Source: Campylobacter concisus (lineage in GTDB: Bacteria; Campylobacterota; Campylobacteria; Campylobacterales; Campylobacteraceae). Taken from it: a DNA stretch of 64,000 nt. Positions 36,218 through 46,728 of this stretch are shown in pieces. The notes under the pieces are model-generated. The model ran no database searches. It worked only from the letters and a program-made list of their open reading frames with translations, and was not told the DNA's origin. The stretch covers positions 186,001 through 250,000 of the forward strand of contig NZ_PIRF01000003.1 of the NCBI RefSeq assembly GCF_003049705.1, given 5' to 3'. The position numbers and the translations under genes are program-made. Position 1 is the first letter of the stretch. Each line of letters starts with the position of its first letter.

Positions 36218-38657
36218 GATCTCAAAGGGAGAAAAAGGCATAGCTGATTATCTAAAAACTGGCAAGAAAAGAGATTCAAAGCTAACTAGAGATGAAAAAG
36301 ATGATAGATTGCCACTGGCTGGAAATTTAGATCTTATCGAGATGTCTGAAAAGCACCAGAGCAAGAAAAAGAATAAGAAACATAACTACTATCATATATC
36401 CTTGTCATTTACTTCAGAGGAGTGGAACAAGCTATATGAAAGTGGCAATATAGATGAGTTTATAATGGACTTTTTAAGGCTAACTTTCCCAAATCACGAC
36501 ATAGATGAGCTACTTTTTTATGCTGAAGCTCATCTGCCTATAATCAAAGAAGAGCCATACATTCCTCGCCCAGAAGGAGCACTAGAAAATAGAACATTAA
36601 ACAAGAAACATAAAAATGGTGAACCACTAAAAAGAGAACCTCATGTTCATCTAATAGTCTCTTTTGAAAATATGAAATTTACCCATAGTGTAAAAACCGG
36701 TGGAGTTATATATACAAAAGGTGCAGCCAAGCAACAAGTAAAAGCTGTTATGGCTAAAACAGCAGAAAAATTTAAAAGAGTGGTTAATGACATCTTATCT
36801 AACAAGTATGGTCTAAATAATATAGAGCTTTTAGGCATGGATGAAGACCAACTAAATAAACAATATGAAAGCTTTAAAAGTGCAGCACAAAAGGTTAAGA
36901 AAGGCAAAGAAAAAGATACACAGATGAAGATAGAAACAGATGTTGTGATCGAGCCAAAAGCTGATACAAAAGAGCAAAATATAAGTGTTGAAGAGTTACT
37001 AGCTGATGCTAAAAATTCTACAGCTGATTATCTATTAAGAATGATAGAAGAAGATGAGAGTTTCAAAAAAGACTATTATGATAGAGCAAAGAGGCTTAAT
37101 GCAGTCGATATAAGAGAATTTTTGCCTATGATCAATGCAAAATTTAACATCACCGCAAAAGCTGAAATGGTAAATGATAAATATAAAGTAAGAGTGGATG
37201 GGTTTAAGGGAACTTATAATCTAACTGATCTAATGTGTAAGATAGTCTATAATGGCAGAAAGGGAGCGTTATTTCACGTGGTTAATGAACTAGAGCAAAT
37301 GCTTATAGAGCTTCAAGCCAATAAAAATGAGCCAAAGATAACATTGAGTGTAAGCAGTGACTTTAGTACACCAAATAAAGGCCTAAAGGCTCAAGTGTTA
37401 AATAGCTGGAAAACGATACAAATAGAGCCATACAATCTAAAATCAATACTTAAAAACTATTCAGCTATATCAGTGGCAAGTTTCAAGGATAAAAGTGAAG
37501 AAGCTAGCAGTATTGATAGCATAACTCCTACGCTTATATATGATATAGATAACTCTAAATTTACTGCAAATGATGCTCAAAATTTACTACAAAGTAAAGG
37601 AATAAAAGGCTTCATATACCTAACCACCTATCAAGCACCGGATACAAAAGTAGAGAAATTTAAACTCATCATACCCACAACAAAGGCTCCAAGCTTAAAT
37701 GAATATGATGAATACATAAAAGAGATAACAAAAGAGCTTGGGCTATATAATATAGTAAATAACTCAAGCCTATATCCTAGTAAATTTCACTACACTCCAG
37801 TGCCAGGATCTGAGGTTGTAAGCATTAGAGGAAAAACTTTTGATAATACAAGAGCCATTGAAGAGGCTGGCTTAAAAACAGAAATTAATAATATGGATAT
37901 TAAAGCCATATATGAAGATTTGCAAAAACTAAGAAGATATGAGCTTAGCCATGAACCAAAAGATACCAACTCACATATTAAAAGAGCAAGCTACCAAGCC
38001 ATATCATCAAAGATTTCTATAAAAGAGCTAATAGAATACTTTGACGAGAGTGCTGTGCTTAAAGAATATAAAAATCATCAAATACTTTCTGGTAAGAGCG
38101 GCAGATATCTTTACTTGTCAGAAGAAAACACAGCCTACTCTTTTAGCCTAAATAGACACTATACTCCATATATCTACATTAGAGATAAATTTGATGAAGT
38201 GGCTAGAAAGATAAAAACTGGGCTTTTTAATGATGACGTCATTAAAAAGATAGGACTTAAACAAAATGAATATGAAGGCTTCGTAAAAGGTATCGATGGC
38301 CATTTAGATATAAATAGATGCTATTTAGCTTTTATAAATAGAACTGAAATCTTTAAAAAATACCTGCCAGATATAGTTAAAATTAACTATCAAGGCTTAA
38401 TTTATAATATAAAAACCTATATGAAAGATTGGCAAGATATACAAGGTTTTAATAAGCTAAAGGAGCGTTATAAAACAGATAAGATCTCTCTAACAAATGA
38501 TCATATATCATTTGGCTCATTAAAAATAACAAAGCAAGAGCTATGTGATCAAGGACTTGATAGTAACTTTGGGATAGAGCAAACAAAACAACCATCAAAT
38601 AGAGCAGAGGGTAAAGAACAGAATATAAAGTCAGGATATGATAGTTTGGAGAGATAG
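36207..38657 (+). CDS. Relaxase (816 aa) with possible primase-like C-terminal module
   Basis: The N-terminal ~200 residues form a relaxase-like domain: NYYHISLSFTSEEW and the metal-binding histidines in REPHVHLIVSFEN, with a nearby YAEAHLPI. After a charged linker, residues ~430-560 read LIYDIDNSKFTANDAQNLLQ ... FKLIIPTTKAPSLNEYDEYI ... KFHYTPVPGS. This resembles archaeo-eukaryotic-type primase/polymerase domains (DxD, later R/K-F-L-I-P and KFxYxP elements). RSF1010 MobA has a comparable relaxase-primase fusion. The relaxase call is fairly safe; the primase module is my inference. No helicase or conjugation genes accompany it. Confidence 0.75.
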   Translation: MIVKISKGEKGIADYLKTGKKRDSKLTRDEKDDRLPLAGNLDLIEMSEKHQSKKKNKKHNYYHISLSFTSEEWNKLYESGNIDEFIMDFLRLTFPNHDIDELLFYAEAHLPIIKEEPYIPRPEGALENRTLNKKHKNGEPLKREPHVHLIVSFENMKFTHSVKTGGVIYTKGAAKQQVKAVMAKTAEKFKRVVNDILSNKYGLNNIELLGMDEDQLNKQYESFKSAAQKVKKGKEKDTQMKIETDVVIEPKADTKEQNISVEELLADAKNSTADYLLRMIEEDESFKKDYYDRAKRLNAVDIREFLPMINAKFNITAKAEMVNDKYKVRVDGFKGTYNLTDLMCKIVYNGRKGALFHVVNELEQMLIELQANKNEPKITLSVSSDFSTPNKGLKAQVLNSWKTIQIEPYNLKSILKNYSAISVASFKDKSEEASSIDSITPTLIYDIDNSKFTANDAQNLLQSKGIKGFIYLTTYQAPDTKVEKFKLIIPTTKAPSLNEYDEYIKEITKELGLYNIVNNSSLYPSKFHYTPVPGSEVVSIRGKTFDNTRAIEEAGLKTEINNMDIKAIYEDLQKLRRYELSHEPKDTNSHIKRASYQAISSKISIKELIEYFDESAVLKEYKNHQILSGKSGRYLYLSEENTAYSFSLNRHYTPYIYIRDKFDEVARKIKTGLFNDDVIKKIGLKQNEYEGFVKGIDGHLDINRCYLAFINRTEIFKKYLPDIVKINYQGLIYNIKTYMKDWQDIQGFNKLKERYKTDKISLTNDHISFGSLKITKQELCDQGLDSNFGIEQTKQPSNRAEGKEQNIKSGYDSLER

Positions 38658-38699
38658 ACTATTATGAGCTGTTATAGAAGCCAAATTATTAGCCATCTC

Positions 38700-39914
38700 T
38701 CACTCCATAAAACCAAATGGCAATGCAAACATATCATCATCTAGCTTTACGGCCGTATCACCAGTGTAAAAGACTATGCCCTTATCAAATTTACTTTGCA
38801 AATTCTCTTTTAAGTGGTAGATATGCTTGAAGTCATCTTTGCTGATAGTTTTTGAGGATTTGACCTCTATGGCTATGAGCTTGCCTGATATCTCAAGGAT
38901 AAAGTCTATCTCTTTTTGGTCGCTAGTTCTATAGTAGTATATGTTTGCTCTTTTTTTGCTACTTGTATTTGCCTTTAGTAGTTCATCAAATACAAACGTC
39001 TCATATATAGCACCTTTATATGGGGAATTTGCAAGCTCTTGTGCTGATGAAATTTGAAGTAAGTGTGCCAGCACTCCGGTGTCAGTGGCAAAAATTTTAG
39101 GTGTTTTTATGAGCCTTTTTAGAGCGTTATTAAAATAGGGCTGTAGCTTTTGGATCTGGTATGTATGCTCAAGCACGCTAAAATAGCTATCAAATGTCTT
39201 ATTGTCAAGCCCGGACTCTAGACATAGCTCGTTTTTGTTAAAGATGTTGCCACTTCTTAGCATACATAGGCGATACATAGTGATAAATTTATCCATATTT
39301 CTGATGTTGCCTATCTCTTTGGCGTCTGATTCTATATATGTTCTTATGTATGAGCTAAACCAGAGATATTTTGATTTTTCAGAGCTTATCTTTGTGATCT
39401 CTGGATAACCACCATTTATAATCTTTTCAGATAAGCCCTCATTATCATACTTCTTTAGCGAAAGATGGTCTATATCGCCACTTAAAATATCTATCAAATT
39501 TTCATCACTATGGCTTAACTCTTTTTGAGAAAGCGGGTAAAGCTCTACTATACCTATCCTACCGGCAAGCGAGTCTGAAATATCTTTAAAGCCCTTTAAA
39601 TTTGCAGAACCGGTTAATATAAACTGACCGTTTGTTCTTTTTTTATCTACAAATTCCTTAATGGCAACAAGTAGTATAGGCACTCTTTGTATCTCATCTA
39701 TCACGATAGGCTTATTGCAGTGCTCTATAAAACCTTTAGGATCGTTTCTTGCGGATTCATATATGTTTATGTCGTCAAGCGTTACGTAATTTGGTATATC
39801 TAAATTTAAGGCAAGTGTTGATTTACCGACTTGTCTAGCCCCGCTTATCAAAAACACTGGGAAGCTTTTCATATACTCTTTTATTTCATCGCTTATGGCT
39901 CGTTTGATATACAT
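38700..39914 (-). CDS. AAA+ ATPase with DUF4143
   Basis: A 404-aa protein with Walker A (LISGARQVGKSTLAL), Walker B (KPIVIDEIQRVP), sensor (FILTGSANL) and a C-terminal DUF4143 nuclease-like region (EIDFILEISGKLIAIEVKSS). These 'ATP-binding protein' genes are common as single accessory cargo; their role is not established. It converges with the relaxase gene. Confidence 0.8.
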   Translation of the reverse strand: MYIKRAISDEIKEYMKSFPVFLISGARQVGKSTLALNLDIPNYVTLDDINIYESARNDPKGFIEHCNKPIVIDEIQRVPILLVAIKEFVDKKRTNGQFILTGSANLKGFKDISDSLAGRIGIVELYPLSQKELSHSDENLIDILSGDIDHLSLKKYDNEGLSEKIINGGYPEITKISSEKSKYLWFSSYIRTYIESDAKEIGNIRNMDKFITMYRLCMLRSGNIFNKNELCLESGLDNKTFDSYFSVLEHTYQIQKLQPYFNNALKRLIKTPKIFATDTGVLAHLLQISSAQELANSPYKGAIYETFVFDELLKANTSSKKRANIYYYRTSDQKEIDFILEISGKLIAIEVKSSKTISKDDFKHIYHLKENLQSKFDKGIVFYTGDTAVKLDDDMFALPFGFME

Positions 39915-39988
39915 AGTATTTTATCCTTAAATATTTAGGAGTATAATACTATAATTTGTATAAATTTTAAAGTCGTATTACCGCTTGA

Positions 39989-40918
39989 CTATTTTGTATC
40001 ATTATTTTGCTTATTTGCTTGTTCTAATCTCATCTTATTTTGACTTTTTATCTCATACATGATTGCTTCTAAAATCTTACTTTGTTTATTTTGTTGCTTT
40101 AAGATGCTACTACTATCTAATGCGTTAAGCAGTTCTTTATGGTGCTGATTTATTTCAATTGCTGACGTCTTAGATAGCCAAATGTTTAATAACGCAACTG
40201 CTATTGCTATAAAAATAGAAATAATTGCAACCCAAAAAGCTTGTCTCGACGATTTTCTATTTTCATCTATCTGCTGTTGTGTAAGCAAATTTTGAGTTTG
40301 AATATACGACGAGGTTTGATTTAGTGTTTTACCTATTAAATCCAGGTGCTTTATTATCTTTTCATTTTGTTCTATAACATCAAAAATAGGATTTTTTAGA
40401 AATTTAATTTTTGTTGATTCATTTTTTACTGGTGTAACATTAGTAATATTTTCTCGTTCTTTATTTAAAACATCTAGTGAACTTTTAAACAGATCTGTGT
40501 TTAACGATGATATTTGTGAGTTTAGCTCTTTTATATCTATTCCACATATTTTTTCTAAATTGGCAGTATTAAGGACTTTATATATTTTTTTATATTTATT
40601 TATAGAGTCCATATATGACGGTTGAATTATTTTCTCATAGTTTAAAGGTATTACTTTTTTTAATTTTGATAGATCCTTGATACTTAATGCATCATTAATG
40701 GAATTCATAAGCTTTTTATATTCTTCTTGACTTTTAAATATGCTTTTAAAATAATCATTATTCATTGATTTTTGAAGCTTTATTGCTTCTTGTCCTAATG
40801 TTGATATTTTTGTGATGTTTAAGATTTTATTAGCACTATTCTCAAAATCTTTAATTGCTTTTATTATAGGTGAATTACTTAAGCTATCCAGTTGTTCTCT
40901 TAATTTATTTATATCCAC
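39989..40918 (-). CDS. Coiled-coil protein with one membrane helix
   Basis: A 309-aa Lys/Asn-rich protein. The N-terminal 225 residues are helical with repeated leucines, then one hydrophobic segment (AFWVAIISIFIAIAVALLNI at ~228-248), then a short helical tail. No enzymatic motif. Lies between two DUF4143 ATPases, all on the minus strand but with separate gaps. The topology (large domain, single helix near the C-terminus) is seen in membrane-acting defence effectors, but nothing specific supports that here. Confidence 0.5.
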   Translation of the reverse strand: MDINKLREQLDSLSNSPIIKAIKDFENSANKILNITKISTLGQEAIKLQKSMNNDYFKSIFKSQEEYKKLMNSINDALSIKDLSKLKKVIPLNYEKIIQPSYMDSINKYKKIYKVLNTANLEKICGIDIKELNSQISSLNTDLFKSSLDVLNKERENITNVTPVKNESTKIKFLKNPIFDVIEQNEKIIKHLDLIGKTLNQTSSYIQTQNLLTQQQIDENRKSSRQAFWVAIISIFIAIAVALLNIWLSKTSAIEINQHHKELLNALDSSSILKQQNKQSKILEAIMYEIKSQNKMRLEQANKQNNDTK

Positions 40919-41028
40919 AGAGTATCCTTATTTTTGATGTCTTAATTACAATTTTGAAGTTTAAAGTAGATTATATAAAAATGCACAGCATACTTTAATA
41001 CCTCCTCTATATTTCCCAATTTGCTTTT

Positions 41029-42228
41029 TCAATACAAAAACCCAAACAGCCAAAGCGGAATTTTATTTCCAACCCCTACTTCAATATCATCTGCCGCTAT
41101 AAATGAATTTGGCATATTCTTAATCTGCTCAAAACCTTTTTTAGCTCCACCTATTTCAAAGGTAAATTTATTACCAACCATAAAGTCACCGGCCTTACCC
41201 GAGTAAATTTCAGTAATATTTCCAAGCTGATTGGCAAAGAATGTTTCTCTTACATTTCCTATTTCTGGACTGTTTATATACATTAAATTTGTATTTTCAA
41301 GGTAAATTTTGTCTGCCTTATCCATATTTTTTATAGCTAGCTCATTTTTCATTAAAAGTCTTATAAGTCCAGCACCATCAAGCATAGCAAGATACTCTTT
41401 TAGCGTCCTATCATCCCTTATATCAACAAGCGATTTTAGGCTTGAATAGTTTGGCTGATATGGGATGTTCGTGCTTATAGCATGAGTTAATATCTTTAGC
41501 TTTCTTGTTGTATTGCCGTTTAAATTTGGATATATACTTAAAAGATCACTATCTATTGTAGCTTCTATGCTTTGCCTTAGAGTCTGATAAAAGGTGGTAT
41601 CATTTGGCATATCGTTATAGTACGGGTAGTAACCCACCTTTAGATACTCTCTAAAAAGCTTAATAACTGCTAGCTCTTTTTGTTTTAAGGTGTTAATGAT
41701 GTCAATAGCTATCCCCTGATGATTTGTAAGTAAATTTGTAAGCTCAACTGCTTCTAAATTTATGTCGTATCTTAGCCCTGCATACTCCCTAAAGCTCATT
41801 CCGCTCATCTTATAAACGATCGCTCTTCTACTTAGATCATGAGAGCTTTTTAATACTTCAAGAGCAGACGAGCCTGTAGCTACTATATTTAATTCTTTAA
41901 AGTTATCATAGGCAAATTTTAATATGGCAGATATATCTTTACTTTTATGAATCTCGTCTAGATATAGATATTTACCGCCGTTTAGCACAAACTCTCTTAT
42001 AATCGAGGTTATATCGTTTGATATCTCTATGTCATCTAGGCTTAGGTAAAGACTATTTTTGTTTTTACTGGCCAGCTGAGCCAATGTAGTTGTTTTACCT
42101 ATTCCTCTTTGTCCAAGGATAACGATAAGCCTATGAGACAAATCTTTAGAGTCTATAAAGTATCTTTTAAATTTATGGTTGTTTAACCTTATAAGGTCAT
42201 TGCTCTTTAAGAAAAGTTGATCTAGCAT
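41029..42228 (-). CDS. AAA+ ATPase with DUF4143, second copy
   Basis: A 399-aa protein with Walker A (VILGQRGIGKTTTLAQL), Walker B (KYLYLDEIHKS), sensor (IVATGSSAL) and a C-terminal nuclease-like region (GDFMVGNKFTFEIGGAKKGF). It is distant in sequence from 38700-39914, so not a recent duplicate. Confidence 0.8.
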   Translation of the reverse strand: MLDQLFLKSNDLIRLNNHKFKRYFIDSKDLSHRLIVILGQRGIGKTTTLAQLASKNKNSLYLSLDDIEISNDITSIIREFVLNGGKYLYLDEIHKSKDISAILKFAYDNFKELNIVATGSSALEVLKSSHDLSRRAIVYKMSGMSFREYAGLRYDINLEAVELTNLLTNHQGIAIDIINTLKQKELAVIKLFREYLKVGYYPYYNDMPNDTTFYQTLRQSIEATIDSDLLSIYPNLNGNTTRKLKILTHAISTNIPYQPNYSSLKSLVDIRDDRTLKEYLAMLDGAGLIRLLMKNELAIKNMDKADKIYLENTNLMYINSPEIGNVRETFFANQLGNITEIYSGKAGDFMVGNKFTFEIGGAKKGFEQIKNMPNSFIAADDIEVGVGNKIPLWLFGFLY

Positions 42229-42596
42229 AGTTTATCCCTTTATTATGTAATGCAATACAATTATATCATAGAAATACATGGAATAAAATACATACAAGAT
42301 TATTTTTTAAGCAAAAGCACATTTTATTGCAAATGACTATATACATTTTTATGAAAGAAAACAACCTTACTAATAGTGCTATTGGGTTCTTTTTGAAATT
42401 TAATCTCCTTAATATTAAAGCATTACTTTTAACACCCCACCTTTTTCTCATTGATAAAAATTTATCTCTTTAATTAGATTCTTTAGAATTTAGGGAGTTG
42501 CCAGTTTTTGTAGGTTTTTGAAAACTTCAAGAGCCTATTCGTGAAAGCCTATATGTAAAAAAGATCATCCTCTAGTTCATACACTCGTCCAAATAT
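42229..42596. other. AT-rich gap, nothing recognised
   Basis: A 61-codon minus-strand frame at 42266-42451 lacks a ribosome site and looks accidental. No hairpins or repeats of note. Confidence 0.4.
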
Positions 42597-42806
42597 CTAG
42601 ACGCTTTTGTTCTTTTGCATGAGCTCAAATATAGCGGCTGCACTGGCTATGCTGTTTTCAGGCCTACCACACATCGTGTGGTATATCCATCTTGTACAGA
42701 CAAAGCATTGATTTGTCGAGTCGTTTAGCAAGTGACCTAGCATATCTTTTGCTTGTTTCTCTTTACCAGCCTCAAATAGCTCTTTTATCTGTCTGATCTT
42801 TTTCAT
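42597..42806 (-). CDS. Small cysteine-containing hypothetical protein
   Basis: A 69-aa protein with CFVC and a further Cys (TNQCFVCTRWIYHTMCGRPE), which could bind a metal or form a disulfide. Start 42806 follows AAGGAG at good distance; a GTG two codons earlier is less likely. No family recognised. It is divergent from the DUF262 operon. Confidence 0.5.
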   Translation of the reverse strand: MKKIRQIKELFEAGKEKQAKDMLGHLLNDSTNQCFVCTRWIYHTMCGRPENSIASAAAIFELMQKNKSV

Positions 42807-42871
42807 CGCCACTCCTTTTTTGGATGAATTTTAAAATAAAAAATGGATAAATTTTATTCCTATTTTGCTGG

Positions 42872-42877
42872 TATAAT
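42872..42877 (+). promoter_or_regulatory. Promoter -10 box of the DUF262 operon
   Basis: TGCTGGTATAAT, an extended -10, 67 bases before the start at 42945. Eleven bases upstream lies a weak palindrome GGATAAATTTTATTCC (42845-42860), at the same spacing as the stronger GACA-TGTC palindromes elsewhere in the window. Confidence 0.5.
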
Positions 42878-42944
42878 TTCACAAAAAAGGATTTTAAAAT
42901 AAAGATCTTTTTGACGATATAGAGTAGTAGATAAAGGAGAAAAA

Positions 42945-44657
42945 ATGATAAAACAAAGATCGGTTAGGAATATAATAGATGAAAAAATAAATTTCAACGT
43001 GCCTGCATATCAAAGAGGCTATCGTTGGAATGAGCTACATGTTAAAGATCTGCTAGATGATTTGCTTGAATTTATGCAAGAAACAAATAGAGGTAAATTT
43101 TATTGTTTGCAACCGCTAGTAGTTAAGAAAATCGGTGAAAATCGATACAACGTCATAGACGGCCAGCAAAGGCTCACTACAATTTTTATCATTTTAAAAT
43201 ATTTAGAAAATCTTTTAAAAGAAGAAAACGGTATAGACGAAATTTATACACTCAGCTACGAAACGAGAAAAGATAGTAAAGATTTTTTACAAAATATTAC
43301 TAGCAAAACGCAAGATGAGAGTAATAAAAATATGGACTATTTTTGTATGTATCAAGCTTATAAAGCGATAGAAAATTGGTTTGAAGAAAAAATAAAAGAA
43401 AAGAAAACCACTAAAAGAAAGATGCTTGAGATTTTTACAAATTCAGAGGACGAAAAGCACATCGAGTTTATATGGTACGAAGTTGAAGATAGTGAAGACG
43501 AAGTCAAGATATTCGCCAGGTTAAACAGCGGCAAAATTCCACTTACCAACGCAGAGCTTATCAAGGCATTATTTTTAAATGTTAGAAACTTCCCAAAAGG
43601 GTGTAGTGAAAATGAGATTATTACAAAACAAATAGAGATATCCAAAGAGTGGGACGAGATAGAATACACCCTGCAAGATGATGAATTTTTTAAATTTTTG
43701 ACGAAAAACGACTATCCGACCAGGATAGAACTACTTTTTGAAATTTTATCTGGAGTAAAAAACACAGAGCTAGATAGATATGCGATATATAGGCATTTTT
43801 CAGATGTGGCAAAAGAAGGTGATTTATCTCATATATGGACCGATATAAAAAAGATATTTTTGACATTTAAATTTTGGTTTAAAGATACTACAAATTACCA
43901 CTTAGTCGGCTTTTTAGTAGCATCTAATATATCAGATATCAAGGAGATATATAGCAAGGCAAAAGATGAAACAAAAAACGATTTTAATATTTTCTTAAAG
44001 AAAAAAATAAAAGAGAAAATTAAAATAGAAGACATAGATGAGTTGGAATACGAAAAAAATAGAAAGGATATAGAAAATATACTGCTATTTTTTAATATTG
44101 CTACGATTTTAAATAACAAAAGCTCTAATATTAGATTTTCTTTTAGTGAATTTAGCACTAAAAGATGGAGTTTAGAGCACATACATGCACAAAACGACAA
44201 AGGACTAAAAGATAAAAAGGCGCAGGATGCATGGCTTAGTAGTGTAGAAAAATATCTTGATGATAGCAAGACTGGTGACAAACAACTTACAGAAATGATT
44301 GGATCCTTTAAAGAAGATAATAAAAGGAATGATTTTTATATACTTCAAACAGAAATTCTAAACAGATTTGGCGACAAAGAGTTGTTGGATATGCACGGAA
44401 TAGAAAATTTAGCCTTACTGGCAGCGGAGAATAACAGCTCTTTATGTAACGGGCCGTTTATCGAAAAACGCGAAAAGATAATTGAGATGGATAAAAACGG
44501 CGAATTTATACCAATATGTACTAAAAATGTATTTTTAAAGTATTACACCAAGAAGATATCTGATGTATATTTTTGGAGTAAGCAAGACCAAGAGGATTAT
44601 AAAGACTCGATAATAAAAACATTAGAAAAATTTTTAGGAGAGAAAAATGGAAAATAA
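42945..44657 (+). CDS. DUF262-DUF1524 protein (GmrSD-like nuclease), component 1
   Basis: A 570-aa protein. The N-terminal DUF262 (ParB-like fold, nucleotide-binding) shows YQRGYRW, VIDGQQRLTTI and FARLNSGKIPLTNAELIKALF. The C-terminal DUF1524 region contains the HNH-type motif RWSLEHIHAQNDKGL, and later ENLALLAAENNSSLCNGPF, which is typical of the nuclease domain. Related proteins (GmrSD, BrxU, SspE) restrict phage DNA with modified bases. It overlaps the next gene by 11 bases and has a promoter at 42872. No signal peptide or membrane segment. I expect a defence nuclease; the target is unknown. Confidence 0.8.
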   Translation: MIKQRSVRNIIDEKINFNVPAYQRGYRWNELHVKDLLDDLLEFMQETNRGKFYCLQPLVVKKIGENRYNVIDGQQRLTTIFIILKYLENLLKEENGIDEIYTLSYETRKDSKDFLQNITSKTQDESNKNMDYFCMYQAYKAIENWFEEKIKEKKTTKRKMLEIFTNSEDEKHIEFIWYEVEDSEDEVKIFARLNSGKIPLTNAELIKALFLNVRNFPKGCSENEIITKQIEISKEWDEIEYTLQDDEFFKFLTKNDYPTRIELLFEILSGVKNTELDRYAIYRHFSDVAKEGDLSHIWTDIKKIFLTFKFWFKDTTNYHLVGFLVASNISDIKEIYSKAKDETKNDFNIFLKKKIKEKIKIEDIDELEYEKNRKDIENILLFFNIATILNNKSSNIRFSFSEFSTKRWSLEHIHAQNDKGLKDKKAQDAWLSSVEKYLDDSKTGDKQLTEMIGSFKEDNKRNDFYILQTEILNRFGDKELLDMHGIENLALLAAENNSSLCNGPFIEKREKIIEMDKNGEFIPICTKNVFLKYYTKKISDVYFWSKQDQEDYKDSIIKTLEKFLGEKNGK

Positions 44658-46728
44658 TATAAGTAATTTAAAAAATATCCTAATTGACAGGAAGTTAAAA
44701 ATTTCAATACCCATAATTCAAAGAGATTACGCGCAAGGTAGAAAAGATGCGGTCAGTATAAGAAATAAATTTTTAGATGAAATTTTTAATAGATTAGATA
44801 ATGACGAAAATTTATTTTTGGATTTTGTTTATGGCAACATAGATGACGATAAATTTATACCAATCGATGGACAGCAGCGTCTCACTACTCTTTTTTTGCT
44901 GCACTTATACTTTGCAAAAAAAGAAAAAAAAGATTGTGAGTATTTAAGGGGTTTTACATACGAAACCAGAAGTAGCTCTAGAGAATTTTGTGAAAGATTG
45001 GTAGATTCGAATATCGATTTTAACAAAGAGGAAATATCTCCGGATATAAAAAATAGTAGTTGGTTTATGCCGTTTTGGGAGAATGATCCGACCGTAAAAT
45101 CTATGCTTGTAATGCTAGACGCGATACATGATAAATTTAAAAATTCCATATTTTACGACAGACTAGAAAATATAAAATTTAGTTTTCTTGAGCTTAAAGA
45201 GTTTGGATTAACAGATGATCTGTATATAAAAATGAATGCTAGAGGAAAGCCGCTAAGTGAATTTGAAAATTTTAAAGCGGAATTTGAGAAAGAGCTATCT
45301 CAAGAGATAAAATCAAAGCTAGATAATGATTGGCTTGATTTGTTTTGGGGATTAAAGGATAGTGATAAAGAAGATATAGATTTGAGTGGCGTTGATAAAC
45401 GATATATGGCATTTTTTAAAGGAGTAGCTTCAAATTTTACTATTCTTAATATAAAAGATACAAAAGAGGCAAAAGATTTTGATTTAGATGAGTTTGATAC
45501 ACTAGATGCATTAGAGTTTTTTAGCAGTAATAAAAATAGTGTAAACAATGTAATAAAAATTTTAGATGAGTTGCGTGAAGTTTCAAATTATGAGCTTATT
45601 AAAAATTTTACTGATACTAGCAAAGATGTTACCTATGAAACAAGGGTTAAGTTTTTTGCACTATCTATGTTTTTGATAAATTTTGGAGCCCAAAAGCTTA
45701 GCGGAGATTTTTATAAAGAGTATGAAAGGATAACTTCAAATGTAGCAAGAGATTTTAATATAGATAGCATTTCAAATCTAAAACAGACTTTTGAGTTTAT
45801 AAATGAAATTTGTGAAAAATGCAAGAGTGAGAATATTTTTGATCTATTGGTTGATTTTCAGAACGAGCAGCCAGGAAGCTTTAAAGTAATCAATTTTTAC
45901 AGGTGGCAAGAGAAAAAGAAATTAGAGCTTATGCAAAGTGATCCAAGATGGATTGATGCTATCAATAAAGGCGAAAAGCACTGGTATCTTGGCTCAAATT
46001 TAACGTTCCTTATTGATTTTGCAGAAAATGATGTAGAAAAATTTAAAGAGTATTATAAGAAATTTGATGAGATTTTTAAAGAGGATAGGGAAAACTTCTT
46101 GTTTCAAAGGGCGCTATTAACGAAGGGTGATTATTTGCCTGAGCGCGGTAATAGCAGCTACTTTACATTTTGTAATTTTAACAATAACTCTCGTAATAAA
46201 GACGACAACTGGCGAGATGTATTTTATGATAAAGAAAAAAGTAAATTTCTGAAAAATTTACTGGATGATGATAGAAGTTTGCAAGATATTATAGAGGAGT
46301 TTGACGATAAAAAAAATTGGAGATATTATTTTATAAAATATCCTGAAATTTTAAAAGAGTGCAGTAATTTTTGGATATTAGTAGATTATTACATGATTAG
46401 AGTTTTAACAGGAGTATTTACAAATAGTTATCACGTAGAGTATTACACTTTCGCTTTATTTATAACTCTACAAAGGCGATTCCCAAATTTACCCGATGAA
46501 AAATTAGGTTACGAATGGGCAAAGTCTTATGGTGAAAATCCACATATTTCTATAGGTGGTACAAATATTAGCTTTATCAAAAATGACGATGGAAAATATT
46601 TCTGGATGATAAACGAGGAACGAATAGGAGAGGCATTTGATCCAAATTTACCAGAGCAGGATCCACTGCAAACCATAACAGATAAAGCATGCGAAATCGC
46701 AAAAAGTATAGACAATGGCAATATCTAA
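44647..46728 (+). CDS. DUF262 protein without visible nuclease domain, component 2
   Basis: A 693-aa protein with DUF262 motifs at its N-terminus (IIQRDYAQGR, PIDGQQRLTTLFLLHLYF, KMNARGKPLSEFENFKAEF) and a long, Asp/Phe/Lys-rich C-terminal region with no HNH motif that I can find. It is translated from a start inside the first gene, so the two are probably made in equal amounts and may form a hetero-complex, with this subunit as the nucleotide-sensing or substrate-binding partner (inference). It overlaps the DUF2779 gene by 14 bases. Confidence 0.75.
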   Translation: MENNISNLKNILIDRKLKISIPIIQRDYAQGRKDAVSIRNKFLDEIFNRLDNDENLFLDFVYGNIDDDKFIPIDGQQRLTTLFLLHLYFAKKEKKDCEYLRGFTYETRSSSREFCERLVDSNIDFNKEEISPDIKNSSWFMPFWENDPTVKSMLVMLDAIHDKFKNSIFYDRLENIKFSFLELKEFGLTDDLYIKMNARGKPLSEFENFKAEFEKELSQEIKSKLDNDWLDLFWGLKDSDKEDIDLSGVDKRYMAFFKGVASNFTILNIKDTKEAKDFDLDEFDTLDALEFFSSNKNSVNNVIKILDELREVSNYELIKNFTDTSKDVTYETRVKFFALSMFLINFGAQKLSGDFYKEYERITSNVARDFNIDSISNLKQTFEFINEICEKCKSENIFDLLVDFQNEQPGSFKVINFYRWQEKKKLELMQSDPRWIDAINKGEKHWYLGSNLTFLIDFAENDVEKFKEYYKKFDEIFKEDRENFLFQRALLTKGDYLPERGNSSYFTFCNFNNNSRNKDDNWRDVFYDKEKSKFLKNLLDDDRSLQDIIEEFDDKKNWRYYFIKYPEILKECSNFWILVDYYMIRVLTGVFTNSYHVEYYTFALFITLQRRFPNLPDEKLGYEWAKSYGENPHISIGGTNISFIKNDDGKYFWMINEERIGEAFDPNLPEQDPLQTITDKACEIAKSIDNGNI

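Noticed and set aside
42266-42451. 61-codon minus-strand frame
   Set aside because: No Shine-Dalgarno, odd composition and no resemblance to any protein that I know.
42845-42860. A fifth full member of the GACA-TGTC operator set before the DUF262 operon
   Set aside because: The spacing to the -10 is the same, but the arms are GGATA/ATTCC and match poorly; kept only as a weak variant.
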